A stretch of 64,000 bases of DNA from Aporrectodea caliginosa (lineage: Eukaryota > Annelida > Clitellata > Crassiclitellata > Lumbricidae): NCBI GenBank assembly GCA_020284085.1, contig JACEVL010000019.1, positions 3,773,997-3,837,996 of the forward strand, read 5' to 3'. The notes under the pieces are model-generated. The model was not told the DNA's origin, ran no database searches, and saw only the letters and a list, made by a program, of their open reading frames with translations. Positions 44,214-55,299 of this stretch are shown here, piece by piece. Position numbers and translations under genes: made by a program. The stretch's first letter is position 1; every line of letters begins with the position of its first letter.

Positions 44214-44560
44214 GAAGCTACTCAGAAGCGCTCCCCGGCCCAGCCACGACTAAAGAAAAAGAATTGAGGGACTTGTAAAACCCTGCCGGATGGCTCACAA
44301 GTAAAGAGCAGTCCTGGGATTTAATTAGAGTATGTTCGGGGGCTTTTAGGGACATCAGGATAACATTTTAAAAATTATGTAAAAATATTTCTAGACAATA
44401 TATGAATAGAATAATCGGAACAAATAGGGAATGGTTGGTTTCTGCAATGTATCATTTTTCTGGACACCCCTAAATACCTCACCGTACCGTATGACTCGGC
44501 AAGATGAACTGGCGCTATATAAGCTCCATAATACGTTACGCAAATTACTAAATGACTGAC
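44214..44560. other. Intronic sequence near the donor; SINE remnants
   Basis: 44210-44250 is the remainder of the split SINE. 44505-44525 has GAACTGGCGCTATATAAGC, another retroposon end. No other feature. Confidence 0.5.
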
Positions 44561-45122
44561 CGATGACGTTCATCCATGGATAGACCGGAACTTCATTCTC
44601 CATTTCTTCGCCGTTGTTGCTATGGACACCGACGGGCGCCCATCGACCCAGCGACCTCTCCCGGTCGTAATCGTCACTTCCGGTTGCGTCATATCCGTAC
44701 TCGTCGGCGACCGGGATCTGACTTCCGGTCACATGACTTCCGGTCACACGACTTCCGGTCACATGACTTCCGGTCACATGACTTCTGGTCACGTGACCAT
44801 AGGCGTCGTCGGCCTCGAACTGAAGATGGTCCCACCGGAAGTGCCCAGCACCGGCGAATCCCGCAGCATCCGACGATGTGGTCACGTGACATCGGAGCGC
44901 GGTAGAACTTCCGGTCTGTGTCGGGTGTCTTTCAGAACGTGGGTCAGCGGCTCTGACCACATCTGGGTCGAACCCGACCTTCGCTTGACCACCCTCGTTG
45001 GTCCATCCGGACTGATGATGATGATGATGCGAGGTAAGAGAAGCTGCGGCTTGGCTGCTGAAACAGTCACCATAGCAACGGGGCGTTAGAACGTCCATAA
45101 AGTGTGAATGATTGGCGGCCAT
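44561..45122 (-). CDS. Lox2/Lox4: Hox gene, exon 1 (N-terminus to hexapeptide)
   Basis: 187 codons plus one base. The chosen ATG (45122-45120) has AAAATGG context and an in-frame TAG four codons upstream; the next Met is residue 9. The protein begins MAANHSHF and has a His run (residues 32-36), five HVT-G-S-type pentapeptides (residues 110-134), an acidic stretch (EYGYDATGSDDYDRE), and the hexapeptide VPVYPWMNVI with YPWM at residues 181-184. YPWM binds the PBC/Exd cofactor in Hox proteins. The exon ends at ATCG before GTCAGT. With exon 2 the protein is 278 residues, a usual Hox size. It acts in the nucleus as a DNA-binding patterning factor, by family knowledge. The N-terminus is not conserved enough to decide between Lox2 and Lox4. 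Confidence 0.88.
44715..44795 (-). repeat. 15-bp in-frame coding minisatellite in Hox exon 1
   Basis: Five units of ACTTCCGGTCACATG on the plus strand, with single-base variants, encode HVTGS on the minus strand. The 15-bp length keeps the frame. Confidence 0.95.
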
Positions 45123-45565
45123 TTTGACACACTAGCGCCATCTATCATTAGTCGTCGCTTTCCATCTTAAGACGCCACCTGTCGGCAGCTGATAACTTTA
45201 CCTCAGCTTCCTACGCCAGTCGATAGAGGGCTTCTTCCGTAACTGTGTATTCCTACGCTGATAATAACAGCCTCACGTAGTCTGTATCGAGGCGCGTGGA
45301 AAGCAGTCCGCGCTATGCAGGTGAAAGGTCATTAGGCTAACAAACCATTGCAATGACCCGGTGAACCAGATATGAATATATTATATTTTATATATTTTGT
45401 ATTATGTATATTATATGTATAAAACCGTATACGTACTTTGTACATGTATTCTTATGTAGGTAATTGGGTTATTAACGTAATTATAATTTACATAAATATT
45501 CACCACATGCACACACGTGAATATTGAGCACATAGATGAGATTCACTAGAACATATATATACCAA
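45123..45565 (-). promoter_or_regulatory. 5' flank of the Hox gene
   Basis: No repeat near the ATG. CAAAATGGCCGCC overlaps the start codon and resembles the YY1 motif. The stretch 45365-45425 is very AT-rich and includes a minus-strand TATAAAAT near 45385, a weak TATA candidate because of the base composition. Transcription start not determinable. Confidence 0.3.
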
Positions 45566-45761
<196 letters not shown>

Positions 45762-45768
45762 TCATTTA

Positions 45769-46178
45769 CTTGGCCGAGTGGGTTGAGTACCCCTCCCAAA
45801 AATATATACATTAATTTCGCGGAACGGCCGGGTCGGATTATCAGAGATTAATTTCTCGGATCTTTACTGCGGGTGGCTCGGTCGCATTATAAACGTGGAG
45901 TACAATACAACACACAATACAACACATCACAATATACTGGGGCGCGGTGGTTTAGGGGTATGTTCGGTGCCTTGCAGCTGGAGGGTTGCGGGTTCGAATC
46001 CACCTCAAAGTCGCCGCGTAGGGACCCTGGGCAAGTCCTTCACTCGCAATTGCTCATGCGCTTCGGCGTGAAACTCCGATTCAGCGTCCGCGCAGTAGTC
46101 GGGAGCGCCTCTGAATGGGCAATCTGGTAGAAGCGCTATAACAAGTGTTCAAATACAATACAATACAATACAATACAT
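45769..46178 (+). mobile_element. Dimeric tRNA-derived SINE
   Basis: First unit 45769-45905: CTTGGCCGAGTGGGTTGAG (A-box region of a Ser/Leu-like tRNA), then GAGATTAATTTCTCGGATC. Second unit 45938-46150: GGCGCGGTGGTTTAGGGGT (A box), GGGTTCGAATCC (B box), GGGCAAGTCCTTCACTCGC, CGCCTCTGAATGGGC, GAAGCGCTATAACAAG. A short ATACA-type linker lies between them and an (ATACA)n tail follows. In this copy the B box of the first unit is deleted. Confidence 0.85.
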
Positions 46179-46344
46179 TGGATGTTTTTGAGTTTATTTA
46201 CCAATTTGTCTTAAACGTGTCTCTGTATATGCCTGCATTCAGACATTCGATTACTTTTCTTCCTTTCCCTTGTGGCGATAATTGCTGATGGTGTTTACGA
46301 CGGATGACCGCCAGAGGGCGACCACGCCTCAACTACGCATGGAT
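46179..46344. other. No feature recognised
   Basis: Short unique sequence between the SINE and the GGAA array. Confidence 0.4.
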
Positions 46345-46725
46345 AGAACTGAAGGAAGGAAGGAAGGAAGGAAGGAAGGAAGGAAGGAAGGAAGGAAGGA
46401 AGGAAAGGAAGGAAGGAAGGAAGGAAGGAAGGAAGGAAGGAAGGAAGGAAGGAAGGAAGGAAGGAAGAAAGGAAGGAAGGAAGGAAGGAAGGAAGGAAGG
46501 AAGGAAGGAAGGACGAATGAAAGACGAAAGTTAGGACGGACAGACAGAAAGAAGGAATGGATGGAAGGACGGAAGTGATGGATGGAAGGTAGGAAGGACG
46601 GACGGATGGACGAAAGGACGGATGGACAGGACGGATGGAATGAAGGACGGACGGAAGAAGGGTCGGATAGAAGGACAGACAAAATGGAGGAAAGAAGAAC
46701 GGAAGGAAGGACGGATTGATGGACT
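46345..46725. repeat. (GGAA)n microsatellite with degenerate GGAC/GGAT extension
   Basis: Pure GGAA with rare slips to 46512, then degenerate GGACGGA/GGATGGA words. Confidence 0.97.
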
Positions 46726-46879
46726 GATGAGTTGTAACAAAACTGCATTCAGCAGTATTTATACAGACAGCGACTTCTATAGCGCACATATGAGTGACGA
46801 AAGAGAATAACAATTCTTTGAACACTTTCTTGACACTTGGCTTTAGTCGTTGATGAAATCCACCATTACACGTACTATT

Positions 46880-47165
46880 GTGGTTCCCGGATCAAGTCTA
46901 GATAAGAGGGGAGGTAGTCATCAACGTAAATAAGACGTCGCTAAACATATCTACTAACTTACTTACCGTTGACTACAATGTATCACACTGAAATAGACTA
47001 GAATAAAATCATCAGTTTGTGAAGCCATCCAAATGGCAGCGATGGGTACGAATAAATTATCTCCATTGTCCTCGGTCATTTGTCAAGTCCATTGCTCCTT
47101 TTAGTGTTAGTTCAAGTGATGTTATGTCCTCATTTATAATTATTATCTATCCCAATAAAAAATAT
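46880..47165. mobile_element. SR1 remnant and RTE-type LINE 3' end
   Basis: 46880-46950: decayed SR1 (GATAAGAGGGGAGGTAG, AAGACGTCGCTAAAC). 47019-47165: minus-strand LINE end related to 4866-4990 (GATGGGTACGAATAAATTAT). Confidence 0.5.
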
Positions 47166-47229
47166 AAACATCAGAGTCTGATTCAGAGAGCAATAAATGA
47201 GTAAGGCCGACGTGAACTACAGTACACTA

Positions 47230-47395
47230 ACAGCCACAAATGTTGTTCAACTCTAGATACTTTAAACACCTTTAAATAGCTGATAATGACGCAATATATA
47301 CTATTCAAAATTTCGTTCAATAAACGCCAAAAGAATTGCTCATTTAAGCTGTGATAGACGTTAAAGGCTCTGGCCGCCATAAGCTATTGTTAAAA
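47230..47395 (+). mobile_element. LINE 3' end with both conserved blocks
   Basis: ACACCTTTAAATAGC and TGACGCAATATATAC, then about 90 bp later GACGTTAAAGGCTCTGGCCG and CATAAGCTATTGTTAAA. Shows the two blocks joined in one short relic. Confidence 0.6.
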
Positions 47396-47461
47396 ATGGG
47401 AACACAATCATGCTTGCAGACACGCACACCCAGGCACACACCCATATATACACGCAATATC

Positions 47462-47645
47462 ACCATCACCATCATCATCCGTTGCTTGCTTACATACATG
47501 GGTACGAATAAATTATCTCCATAATTGTCCTCGGTCAGTTTTGTCAAGTCCATTGCTCCCCTAAGTGTTGATATGATGTTATGTGACTTATGTCCTCATT
47601 TATATTATCTATCCAGCGTAGTCTTGGTCTGCCTTCGTTTCTTTT
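47462..47645 (-). pseudogene. RTE-type LINE C-terminal fragment
   Basis: Minus frame: RRQTKTTLDR, a stop, then LRGAMDLTKLTEDNYGDNLF. This resembles the R.GRPK..W.D ... AMDLTKDR..WR end of RTE reverse transcriptases. A CAT-rich tail follows. The stop and frameshift show it is dead. Confidence 0.6.
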
Positions 47646-48327
47646 TCCTTCGAATCGTGCATGTAGTGCATTGTGTGTGGGATTATGTCAACTGGCATTT
47701 CTCTACATTTACAAACCATCGGAGTTTAGACGAGCCCGAAATTCTTAAATTACGCCAAGGCTTATTATCTTGGTAATCGTTCGCTAATGGCGCCTTGCAC
47801 TACTTATCTCTGCCTCGCCGCCTGGCGACTATTCCACCATTCAGCCGATAATTCATGGCATTGGCCACCTGGCGATTGACAGAGACACTGCACTTGATGG
47901 ACTGCGCGGACTCATATCTAATCTGTTGTTTATGTAAGCGTAGATAGGGAGAGTCAAACCATGACGCCAGCCATGGAAAATCCATTGATTGTCATTCCTA
48001 AAATATGCCTTGTCTTATTTGACGAACTGCAGAGTAGGCGAGTGAGCCAATTGATTAGCAAGTAGGTAAGTAAGGAGCTATCTCGTTTTCTGGATTTCTC
48101 CATCATGCCCTGAGTCTATTCGAGATTGAAGACTGTTTTTATTCGGCTAAAGAAATCCAGGACACTGCTTTTTCTGCTGAGGATATTTTACTACGCGTTT
48201 GAATATAAAATAAAAACAGCAATTCCTTGCAACCTCATTTAACATCTGCTCTAACATCGGCTCTATTATCCTGACACTCTGGAAACCGGACTTGGACCTC
48301 ACTCGGGACTACTCTTTTGGACAACCC
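47646..48327. other. No gene recognised
   Basis: A minus frame at 47800-47985 has no domain. Composition is mixed. Confidence 0.4.
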
Positions 48328-48480
48328 CTTTGACTAGACGCAGCGCTCGTGAATAAGCTGGTGCCCTGCGCTTGGCTTTCGAGTGGCGCTTTAGAAGTTT
48401 GGAGATTACGATTACGTTTACGATTACCATGCATGTACTTCGGAATGTCATCAATAAGATGTGCTGCAGAGTTTAAAACG
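48328..48480 (+). repeat. SR2: tRNA-like or LINE-end repeat
   Basis: TAGACGCAGCGCTCGTGAA, GCCCTGCGCTTGGC, GTGGCGCTTTAGAAGTTTGG, then GATTACGATTACG. The inverse is at 61322-61405 and a related head at 17705. On the minus strand QLRSVLNSAAHLIDDIP near 48480-48430 hints at an L2-type LINE. Confidence 0.5.
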
Positions 48481-49904
48481 GATCGAAGTTGATTAATCTG
48501 ACAGAGAGGGAAGCCCACATAAATGGCATACCATCATCCAACCTAGTGCATATGAATGCATCATTAAATTTAAAGTTGAGTCATACTGAGAGGCACTTGT
48601 TTTCAGTATCAACATATGAGATGTCTATTGTAAAGCAAGAACAGTTGCAGTGATGTAGTCTTCATGGTAAACTGGTATGTAAACAGTAAACTTATGTGTA
48701 ATAATATGCTGATCTGCTGTATTTTTGCGAGTGGTGACACTTCTAGTTTTCCAAACACTGTTTGCTTATTGATTAACTTTGTTGTTCCCAATAACTCAAA
48801 CATCATTTATACAAGTATTTTGTGTGCTCTTTTGTCTCATTTTTCAGATCTTATGGCAATTCTAGTTTGCAATCGATTCCATACCATGTTAAAAAAAGTG
48901 GTAAATATAATCNATTGCAGTCTCTTAGAGAAAATAGCATATCCAAAAATAAGTTGCCAAGGGCGGCATTTTGGGCCGTCGTCACGGGCGGCATTTCAGC
49001 TCCGTACGCCACTGATGCCTACTAAAGAAAGATGGAATAAAAGTGTCTTTAAAGAACAGTTTTCTTTAAGAAATCATCCCTCACCAGTACGGATTTAATC
49101 CTAGTCAGTACATTCAGCATGCATTACTCTAAATATATTAATATATTACTTAATATGTAGTATGAAACTATTGTAAAACTATTGTAAAACTCCTATAAAT
49201 GTGTTTTCTTTAAGGTCATCCTGGTGACTCTTCTAGTGAGAAATGTTATCCAGCCGACAAATATTCTGTAGCCTCCGACATTTTAACATCATGAGACTAG
49301 CGCCGACAAAGTTTCTTTATTTTTTTCTTTTACGCGCTTTCGTGCAAGAATTTTTGTTTATGCGCGCTATAAATAACACTTTAATAATAACAATAATAAT
49401 TAATAATAATAATAGTAATCCATATTCGACCCATAAAGAATATTGTTATATATATGCATATGTATATATACAGATCTATTGTATGAATATTAATAGCATA
49501 CATGTAATATAAATATAATTTTCGTGAAATAAATATAAATACCTTAAAAATAATCAGTATATAATACTCGTGTAATTCGCCATATAGTCTGAAACTTTCA
49601 ATAATATGTTATTGAGATTAGGTATCAATGTTTCGTTAATAAGTTAATTACAATTTATGATCTTCCGAGTTTATTTTGCAGTTTATGTAAGCATGATATA
49701 CTTGATTTTGAACCATTCATTGAGGTGTGTAAAAATTACGTCAGACAGCTTTTCAAACGCCTTATATTTAATCATTGATCATTGATCAAAATGTCAGCCT
49801 TCGTTTTTTGAGTAGATGTATTTATTATATTACACAGAATATTATTTACCATAGAATACACCATATATCATTTACATAATAAATTATGTACATCAATCGT
49901 TAGG
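48481..49904. other. No gene recognised; ambiguous base at 48913
   Basis: A plus frame at 48664-49098 has no family match and includes the N. 49000-49015 (GTACGCCACTG) resembles one hAT end without a good partner. 49380-49420 is an ATA-rich run. Confidence 0.4.
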
Positions 49905-49985
49905 TAGTTACGCTATGTCGTAACAAAGATGATAACTGTCGCCCTCCTCCTTTCTCCAGGCTGGGACTGGCACTGCCGGAGTAAG
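49905..49985 (-). repeat. SR1 copy
   Basis: ACTGTCGCCCTCCTCCTTTC, CCAGGCTGGGACTGGCACTG. Confidence 0.7.
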
Positions 49986-50034
49986 TGCAGTATTGGCGTT
50001 TGTACATTATGCATCATGTATGGATAGATGGAGA

Positions 50035-50169
50035 GTTTAACGACATCTTATGGCAGTAAGGGAAGATATTATTTCGATCAGATCTCACAACACAACACGC
50101 GCGCGCACACACACCATGAAGCGCAGCAAAACTAATTTAAAAACTTTTGGCATATACAGTATATATTAT

Positions 50170-50203
<34 letters not shown>

Positions 50204-50430
50204 TTTTATATATGTATGTATATATTATATACCAAATCTATTATATAGCAGACGAAATACACAATAGCATATGCAATTTATCTGTATAGAATAAGTATAA
50301 GTATGTATAAGTTTCCTGTTACTAAATACGATACATATTTCGAATTTTATTTTGCTTCTAATATAACATAACGAATAATATAGGAAGCAGCATATAAGTT
50401 GTCGACAAAAATAATAAGAACAACAAGGAC
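50035..50430. repeat. Long inverted repeat, left arm
   Basis: 396 bp, repeated inverted at 50913-51304 with few differences. The outer end is GTTTAACGACATCTTATGGC, a LINE-tail-like sequence. The arm includes GCGCGCGCACACACACCATG and a TA run. Confidence 0.93.
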
Positions 50431-50814
50431 AACCAGAACAACAAACAACAAGTACAATAGAGATATTAATAATAATGAAAGCAGTAATGCGCTCTCTGGT
50501 TATTGAGAAAGTCTATGGGTGTAAAATATAGAAATAATGTGAAATATTATTGTCATACCTTATAAGGGTTATGTGTATCAATATTATTAGTACAGAGTAC
50601 ATACATACAAGAATACATCAATAGGTCTACATATTATTACAATGTCTTTCTGATTTTAAAATGTATCATATCATCATAAACGTAATACGAGGGAATAATT
50701 ATATCAATACATTATCTGTATTTTGAAGAATATTCATATATATTTTATATTTATATAGTTACTATGTATAATGATAATAATTCTCTGAATGGTGTTCTAA
50801 GTATTATAGTCTCG

Positions 50815-50848
<34 letters not shown>

Positions 50849-50912
50849 TGTCAATCAATCAATCAATCAATCAATCAATTTATATAGCGCCTCTTCAAGG
50901 TTTAATATATAT
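50431..50912. other. Spacer of the long inverted repeat
   Basis: 482 bp. The right part has a CAATC run at 50848-50878 followed by TTTATATAGCGCCTCTTCAA, a SINE end in minus orientation. Confidence 0.7.
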
Positions 50913-51405
<493 letters not shown>

Positions 51406-51571
51406 GCTTACTATGATATAACCCCGCTAAGTTTCGTCTGGTTAAAACGCTGCATTCGTGTTTACTATAAAATTTAGTGACACCTATTAGCGTATCGTTA
51501 CACACCTTAAACTTAGTTTCCTATTAGACTACAAATATGGCGCAGTTGAAGTGAAATTACTGGGCTACAAT

Positions 51572-53282
51572 CAGAAGCGGCGCTGGGTTTTTAGTTCTGG
51601 GGGGTCCACGAAAATGAAATTAACTTGCAAGCTGCGTGGCAGGCGCCCGAGTGCGAGGCACTGCGAGCGCCGAAGGCGCGAAGCTGCCCACGATTAGGGG
51701 GTCTGGGGAGCGTCGTAAGCTCCCCAGTGCTTTTTGGAGTATAATGTTGCCATATGGAGCTCATTTTAGCCACTCTGAACTAAACATTTATAGCTTAAAA
51801 ATGAACTTGATTTGTTAGTTGTTACGTTGACTTGGTCAAAAATTTGCAAACATGTAATTACTATTTTATCTTAATTAATTTGATTTTGTAAACATCCAGT
51901 TAAAACATTGAAACAGAAGAAAACATCAAACATCAATATGTGTCGTGACAAGTTTAAAAGATATTTAACTATTGCTTATAAGTTTTTGTCTCTCTTATAG
52001 TGGCAAGCCTCTTGGGCTTAAGGCAAATTTAGCAACTATCGTGCGGGGATCAAGAGCGTCAAGAATGTTTTTTTCAGACGAAATAAGTACAAAATCTTCA
52101 AGTCTTTCAGAGCCCATGGAAGCTCTTACAGCAGATTTGATTAAATCAACCTTGCTGTGAGATCTTTCGCAAGTAGCTGATGTGACTGGTAAGGTAAGTA
52201 GATAAACAATCAATTTGTAAAAGTGTTTGTACACCACGGAATGTTTCAAAGAGACCATGGTAGTAGCGATATGCTGTAAATTAGCAACCACATCTTCAGG
52301 TAACTTGTAAGCGTCGTTGCTCAGGGCCAGGCGACCTTCTGCTACACATAGATCACCATCTAATTTGGCAAGTGCAGATAACTGTTTGACAGCACAGTCA
52401 AACTTGTCATTAAGAGTTATCACGGAAGAAATGTCTTAGCACAATCATTAGACATTCAGGACTGAATCTGGACTGCAGGGAAGCAATGATTTTATCAAGC
52501 ACAGGCACAACAAAATCTACTCTTAACTAAATCTTCAACTGAGCTTCAGGATTATCAACTTCAATAGCATCAGAAGAATTCGACAAAAACCAATCCATGA
52601 CACAATCATTGAGATAGGCTATGAAGGCCGAGCTTTCTTTCTCTTTCCTGATTCAGCAGCAGAGCTGATACCTATATCTGCGCAAGTAGCCATGGCAGCA
52701 TCATACATGCGGATGTATTCATTGTCGCACAGTCTTATCTTAGCCACCCCTTTCTTTAAGTCTTCAATAGCAGATGCTGCTGAAGAAAGATTAATGTCAA
52801 CCTTCTGCAATGCTTCTGATGCTGCATTGGCAAAGCACAAAGAGATGCGTCAAAAATTCTAATGCAAACACAAATCGGCAATCCTTTAGAGCTTCCAACA
52901 AACCAATCGAGTCCGCATCCCTTTGTGCCTTTAGAAACTCCAAAATTGCCATAAAAATTATTATTGTTATTATTTTCACTAAGAGTCAACACTGTACACA
53001 CGGACCAATGACGTACCAATCATAAGCACGCAGTGCAGAGAGGTTTAGTAAGTAAGTTAAATATAATTTAAAGAATTTGAGTAGACCTAATAAATAGTGA
53101 TGATCATAATATTAATTTAATATATTGGAAAGAGTTACAAAGTCATGACATTAGTTGCAAGGCTGTCAGCGAAACCAGACCCCCACCAAAAAAATCTATT
53201 CGGATTTACACGAATTGGAGAAATGGTCTGAACGACAGCTGGGAGGTCCGGACCCCTGGACCCCCGGCCAGCGCCGCCCCTG
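51572..53282. mobile_element. hAT-6: hAT transposon with transposase remnants
   Basis: Ends CAGAAGCGGCGCTGG and CCAGCGCCGCCCCTG are inverted repeats with two mismatches. Flanks GCTACAAT (51564-51571) and GTTACAAT (53283-53290) match 7 of 8. At 1.7 kb it is shorter than a full ZMYM1-like hAT of about 3 kb, so the 5' part of the transposase is deleted. Confidence 0.93.
51995..52985 (-). pseudogene. hAT transposase (ZMYM1/DUF4371-like) remnant
   Basis: Minus strand. 52985-52797 reads AILEFLKAQRDADSIGLLEA then LKDCRFVFALEFLTHLF. 52840-52619 reads LQKVDINLSSAASAIEDLKK. 52423-51995 holds the C-terminal dimerisation (hATC) region with LPVTSATCERSHSKVDLIK and SSEKNILDAL. The segments are in different frames, so the gene is broken. 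The order and content match the second half of ZMYM1-type hAT transposases; the zinc finger and first catalytic residue are absent. Confidence 0.85.
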
Positions 53283-53514
53283 GTTACAATGACGTCAGTA
53301 GTAACACGTCTCAAAAACTAACGGCAGCTAAGATCTGCCGCGCTAAAATAATAACACAAAAAAATGGTCATTGAAACACCTCTGAAATAAATGTCAGCGA
53401 CATTACGCTGCTCAATCTACATTATTGACATATGAACGGTGAGAACTATTCGAAATAATTACACACACTAAAAAATGACAATACGAAAAATGATGAGATA
53501 GGATAAGGTTATTG
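53283..53514. other. No gene; degraded dispersed block
   Basis: 53365-53385 has AACACCTCTGAAATAAATG and 53430-53470 GAACGGTGAGAACTATTCG, both from the dispersed retroposon blocks. Confidence 0.45.
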
Positions 53515-53840
53515 TAATTGTAATCGAACATTTATATAGCGGTGCTCAAAATCACCAGCACTCTCGACCTGCGTCAGTGCCTGAATCAGGGAACAGGAAA
53601 GTCTTAAGACGTCTACGGAACTGTGAGGGTGAGATGGCTTGTAACTCTAGGCGAAGAGACTGGGGAAGACAATTCCAAGCTGATGGGCCAACACGGGCAA
53701 AGCACCTAGAGTGGGCCGTATAAGGAAACAAAGGTGCAAAAGACCTCAGGTAGGATGGGGCCACACCAACAAGGCAGTTAGTTCTTTAATTAAACAACTG
53801 CAATCCGCATTTTGGTGTGCAGACATGGTAATAAACATAC
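53515..53840 (-). pseudogene. L2/CR1-type LINE C-terminal fragment
   Basis: Minus frame: RCFARVGPSAWNCLPQSLRL, then SPSQFRRRLKTFLF. This is the R.F...GP..WN.LP..LR ... S...F..RLKT.LF signature at the end of L2/CR1 LINEs. The 3' end continues to GCTATATAAATGTTCG near 53530. RT domain absent. Confidence 0.85.
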
Positions 53841-54249
53841 GTAATCATTCAGCTCATCGAAATATTTAAATATTCTAAAATCCCACAAATTATTCTATAG
53901 ATATACATTCCATAAAATTATATGAAAGTATCTCTAATCATGCCATCTGCCGGAGGGATTGTTCTGTCATGGGACCGTGGGCGAAGTTGGTAGAAGGCCG
54001 TTTAGATCGATGGGAGCAGGTACAAGGCCCCATCCACCAGGACAGCAGTAAAGAGGCTGGAAACCGTATGTTGAACTGGAACCGATCCTGGTCTGTGACC
54101 TTGTTCAATCAATCTGCATTAGCCTATGCTAAAAGACCGTCGAGAACTGATAGAAATAATTACACACCTCTTTTAAGGGTAATATTCACCCTATAAAAAG
54201 TAAAGCAGAAGAGCTGTCTTTGTAACCACACAGCTAGTCGTTAAACATA
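53841..54249. other. No gene; dispersed block with SR1-like ending
   Basis: 54150-54245: ACACACCTCTTTTAAGGG, CCCTATAAAAAG and CACACAGCTAGTCGTTAAAC in sequence. This joins the 6345-type block to an SR1-type end. Confidence 0.5.
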
Positions 54250-54703
54250 AAAACCACCACTGTTTGTGAATGGTCCATCTCTCCCTAGTAATCCTCCCAG
54301 GAACTCAAATTCTGTGACTCGCTCCAGCTCCTCTCCATACAATCTCACCTTCAGCTCCAAACTTTCTATAGGCCTATAGGCCTACTACTGTCATGTACAC
54401 TGTCTGCCAGTTCCTGCAGTTAGTCCGGCGACTCTGCTCAGTCTGCTGCCATGTCAACATCATCAGCAAAACGCAGGTTGTTAAGTATAATCCATTCAGT
54501 GTCAGTGCAGCTTGGACATTGCACAGCTCTTCGTGGCTTTAAGAAGCAAGTTAAACAAATCTTGCGACAATCTGCATCCCTGCCTAACACCTACTGTGAT
54601 CTTAAACCACTCCGTTAGTTCTTCATCCACTCTGACTGCACTCATTGACTTGCTGTATTGATCTTCTAGTAGTATCACCAACTCCTCTGGAATTCAATAG
54701 TTC

Positions 54704-55128
54704 CGTATTGTATTGTATTGTATTGTATTGTATTGTATTTGAACACTTGTTATAGCACCCCTACCAGATTTCCCATTCAGAGGCGGTCCCGACTACTGCG
54801 CGGACGCTGAATCGGAGTTTCACACCGAAGCGCATGAGCAATTGCGAGTGAAGGACTTGCCCAGGGTCCCTACGCGGTGGCTTTGAGGTGGATTCGAACC
54901 CGCAACCCTCCAGCTGCAAGGCACCGAACATACCCCCAAACCACCGCGCCCCAGTTGTATTGTGTTGTGTTGTATTGTATTGTATTGTACTCCACGTTTA
55001 TATTGCGAGTATAAAGATCCGAGAAAAAGAAATTAATCTCTGATAAACCGACCGACCGGGTGTCGAACCCGGAGCGCCGGCGTGGGGAGCGGGCTACCAA
55101 CCCACTCGGCCACTCAGGATCCCTATAT
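54704..55128 (-). mobile_element. Dimeric tRNA-derived SINE inserted in the RT relic
   Basis: Tail (TGTAT)n at 54706-54741, second unit 54742-54955 (GGATTCGAACCCGCAACC is the inverse B box), first unit 54990-55127 (GGGTGTCGAACCCGG, CTCGGCCACTCAGGATCC). Both units are nearly complete. Confidence 0.9.
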
Positions 55129-55143
55129 AGTAGTAGTACATGC

Positions 55144-55175
55144 CGATAGCGTATGCCATACGGCATACGCTATCG
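55144..55175. repeat. 32-bp palindrome at the SINE 5' junction
   Basis: CGATAGCGTATGCC, ATAC, then GGCATACGCTATCG. One arm is the RT sequence after FKQAVDS; the other is its inverted copy facing the SINE. Confidence 0.9.
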
Positions 55176-55299
55176 ACTGCCTGTTTAAAATCTATAAAGT
55201 TCAATTTCAAGTACTTCTCTGATAGCTGTCGAGCAGTGAGGACTTTTCCATGACCACTTAACAGACTAATACCACGATAATAACGATCATGATACGGTC

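Larger units (their letters stand above)
36761..44560 (-). other. Hox gene intron (7.8 kb, phase 1)
   Basis: Donor ATCG/GTCAGT at 44561/44560 and acceptor TTCCAG/GTCC at 36761/36760. Joining leaves one reading frame (YPWM-NVI-G-PNSLH-homeodomain), a nine-residue linker of the length expected for this class. The position of the intron, between hexapeptide and homeobox, is the one usual for Hox genes. It contains GACA, GGAAG and GAAT microsatellites, two minisatellites, a hairpin, two TTAA elements and LINE and SINE fragments. It is transcribed from the minus strand if the model is right. Confidence 0.85.
54250..55265 (-). pseudogene. RTE-like LINE reverse transcriptase, split by a SINE
   Basis: Minus strand, in order: EKYLKLNFIDFKQAVDS (RT motif A, FIDFK.A.DS) at 55220-55170; the SINE; PEELVILLEDQYSKSMSAV and DEELTEWFKI; TVGVRQGCRLSQDLFNLLL (motif B, G.RQGC.LSP.LFN) near 54600-54535; in another frame LNNLRFADDVDMAAD (motif C, FADD) near 54475-54430; then YGEELERV and FEFLGGLL near 54345-54290. 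The catalytic Asp pair is intact, but stops, frameshifts and the SINE disable it. Endonuclease not seen. Confidence 0.9.

Noticed and set aside
48651..49016. hAT element with CAGTG...CACTG ends
   Set aside because: The right end GTACGCCACTG has only a weak partner (CAGTGATGTAG) and no matching 8-bp flanks.
48664..49098. 144-codon open frame
   Set aside because: No family signature, an ambiguous base inside, and hAT-like sequence at the end. No support for a gene.
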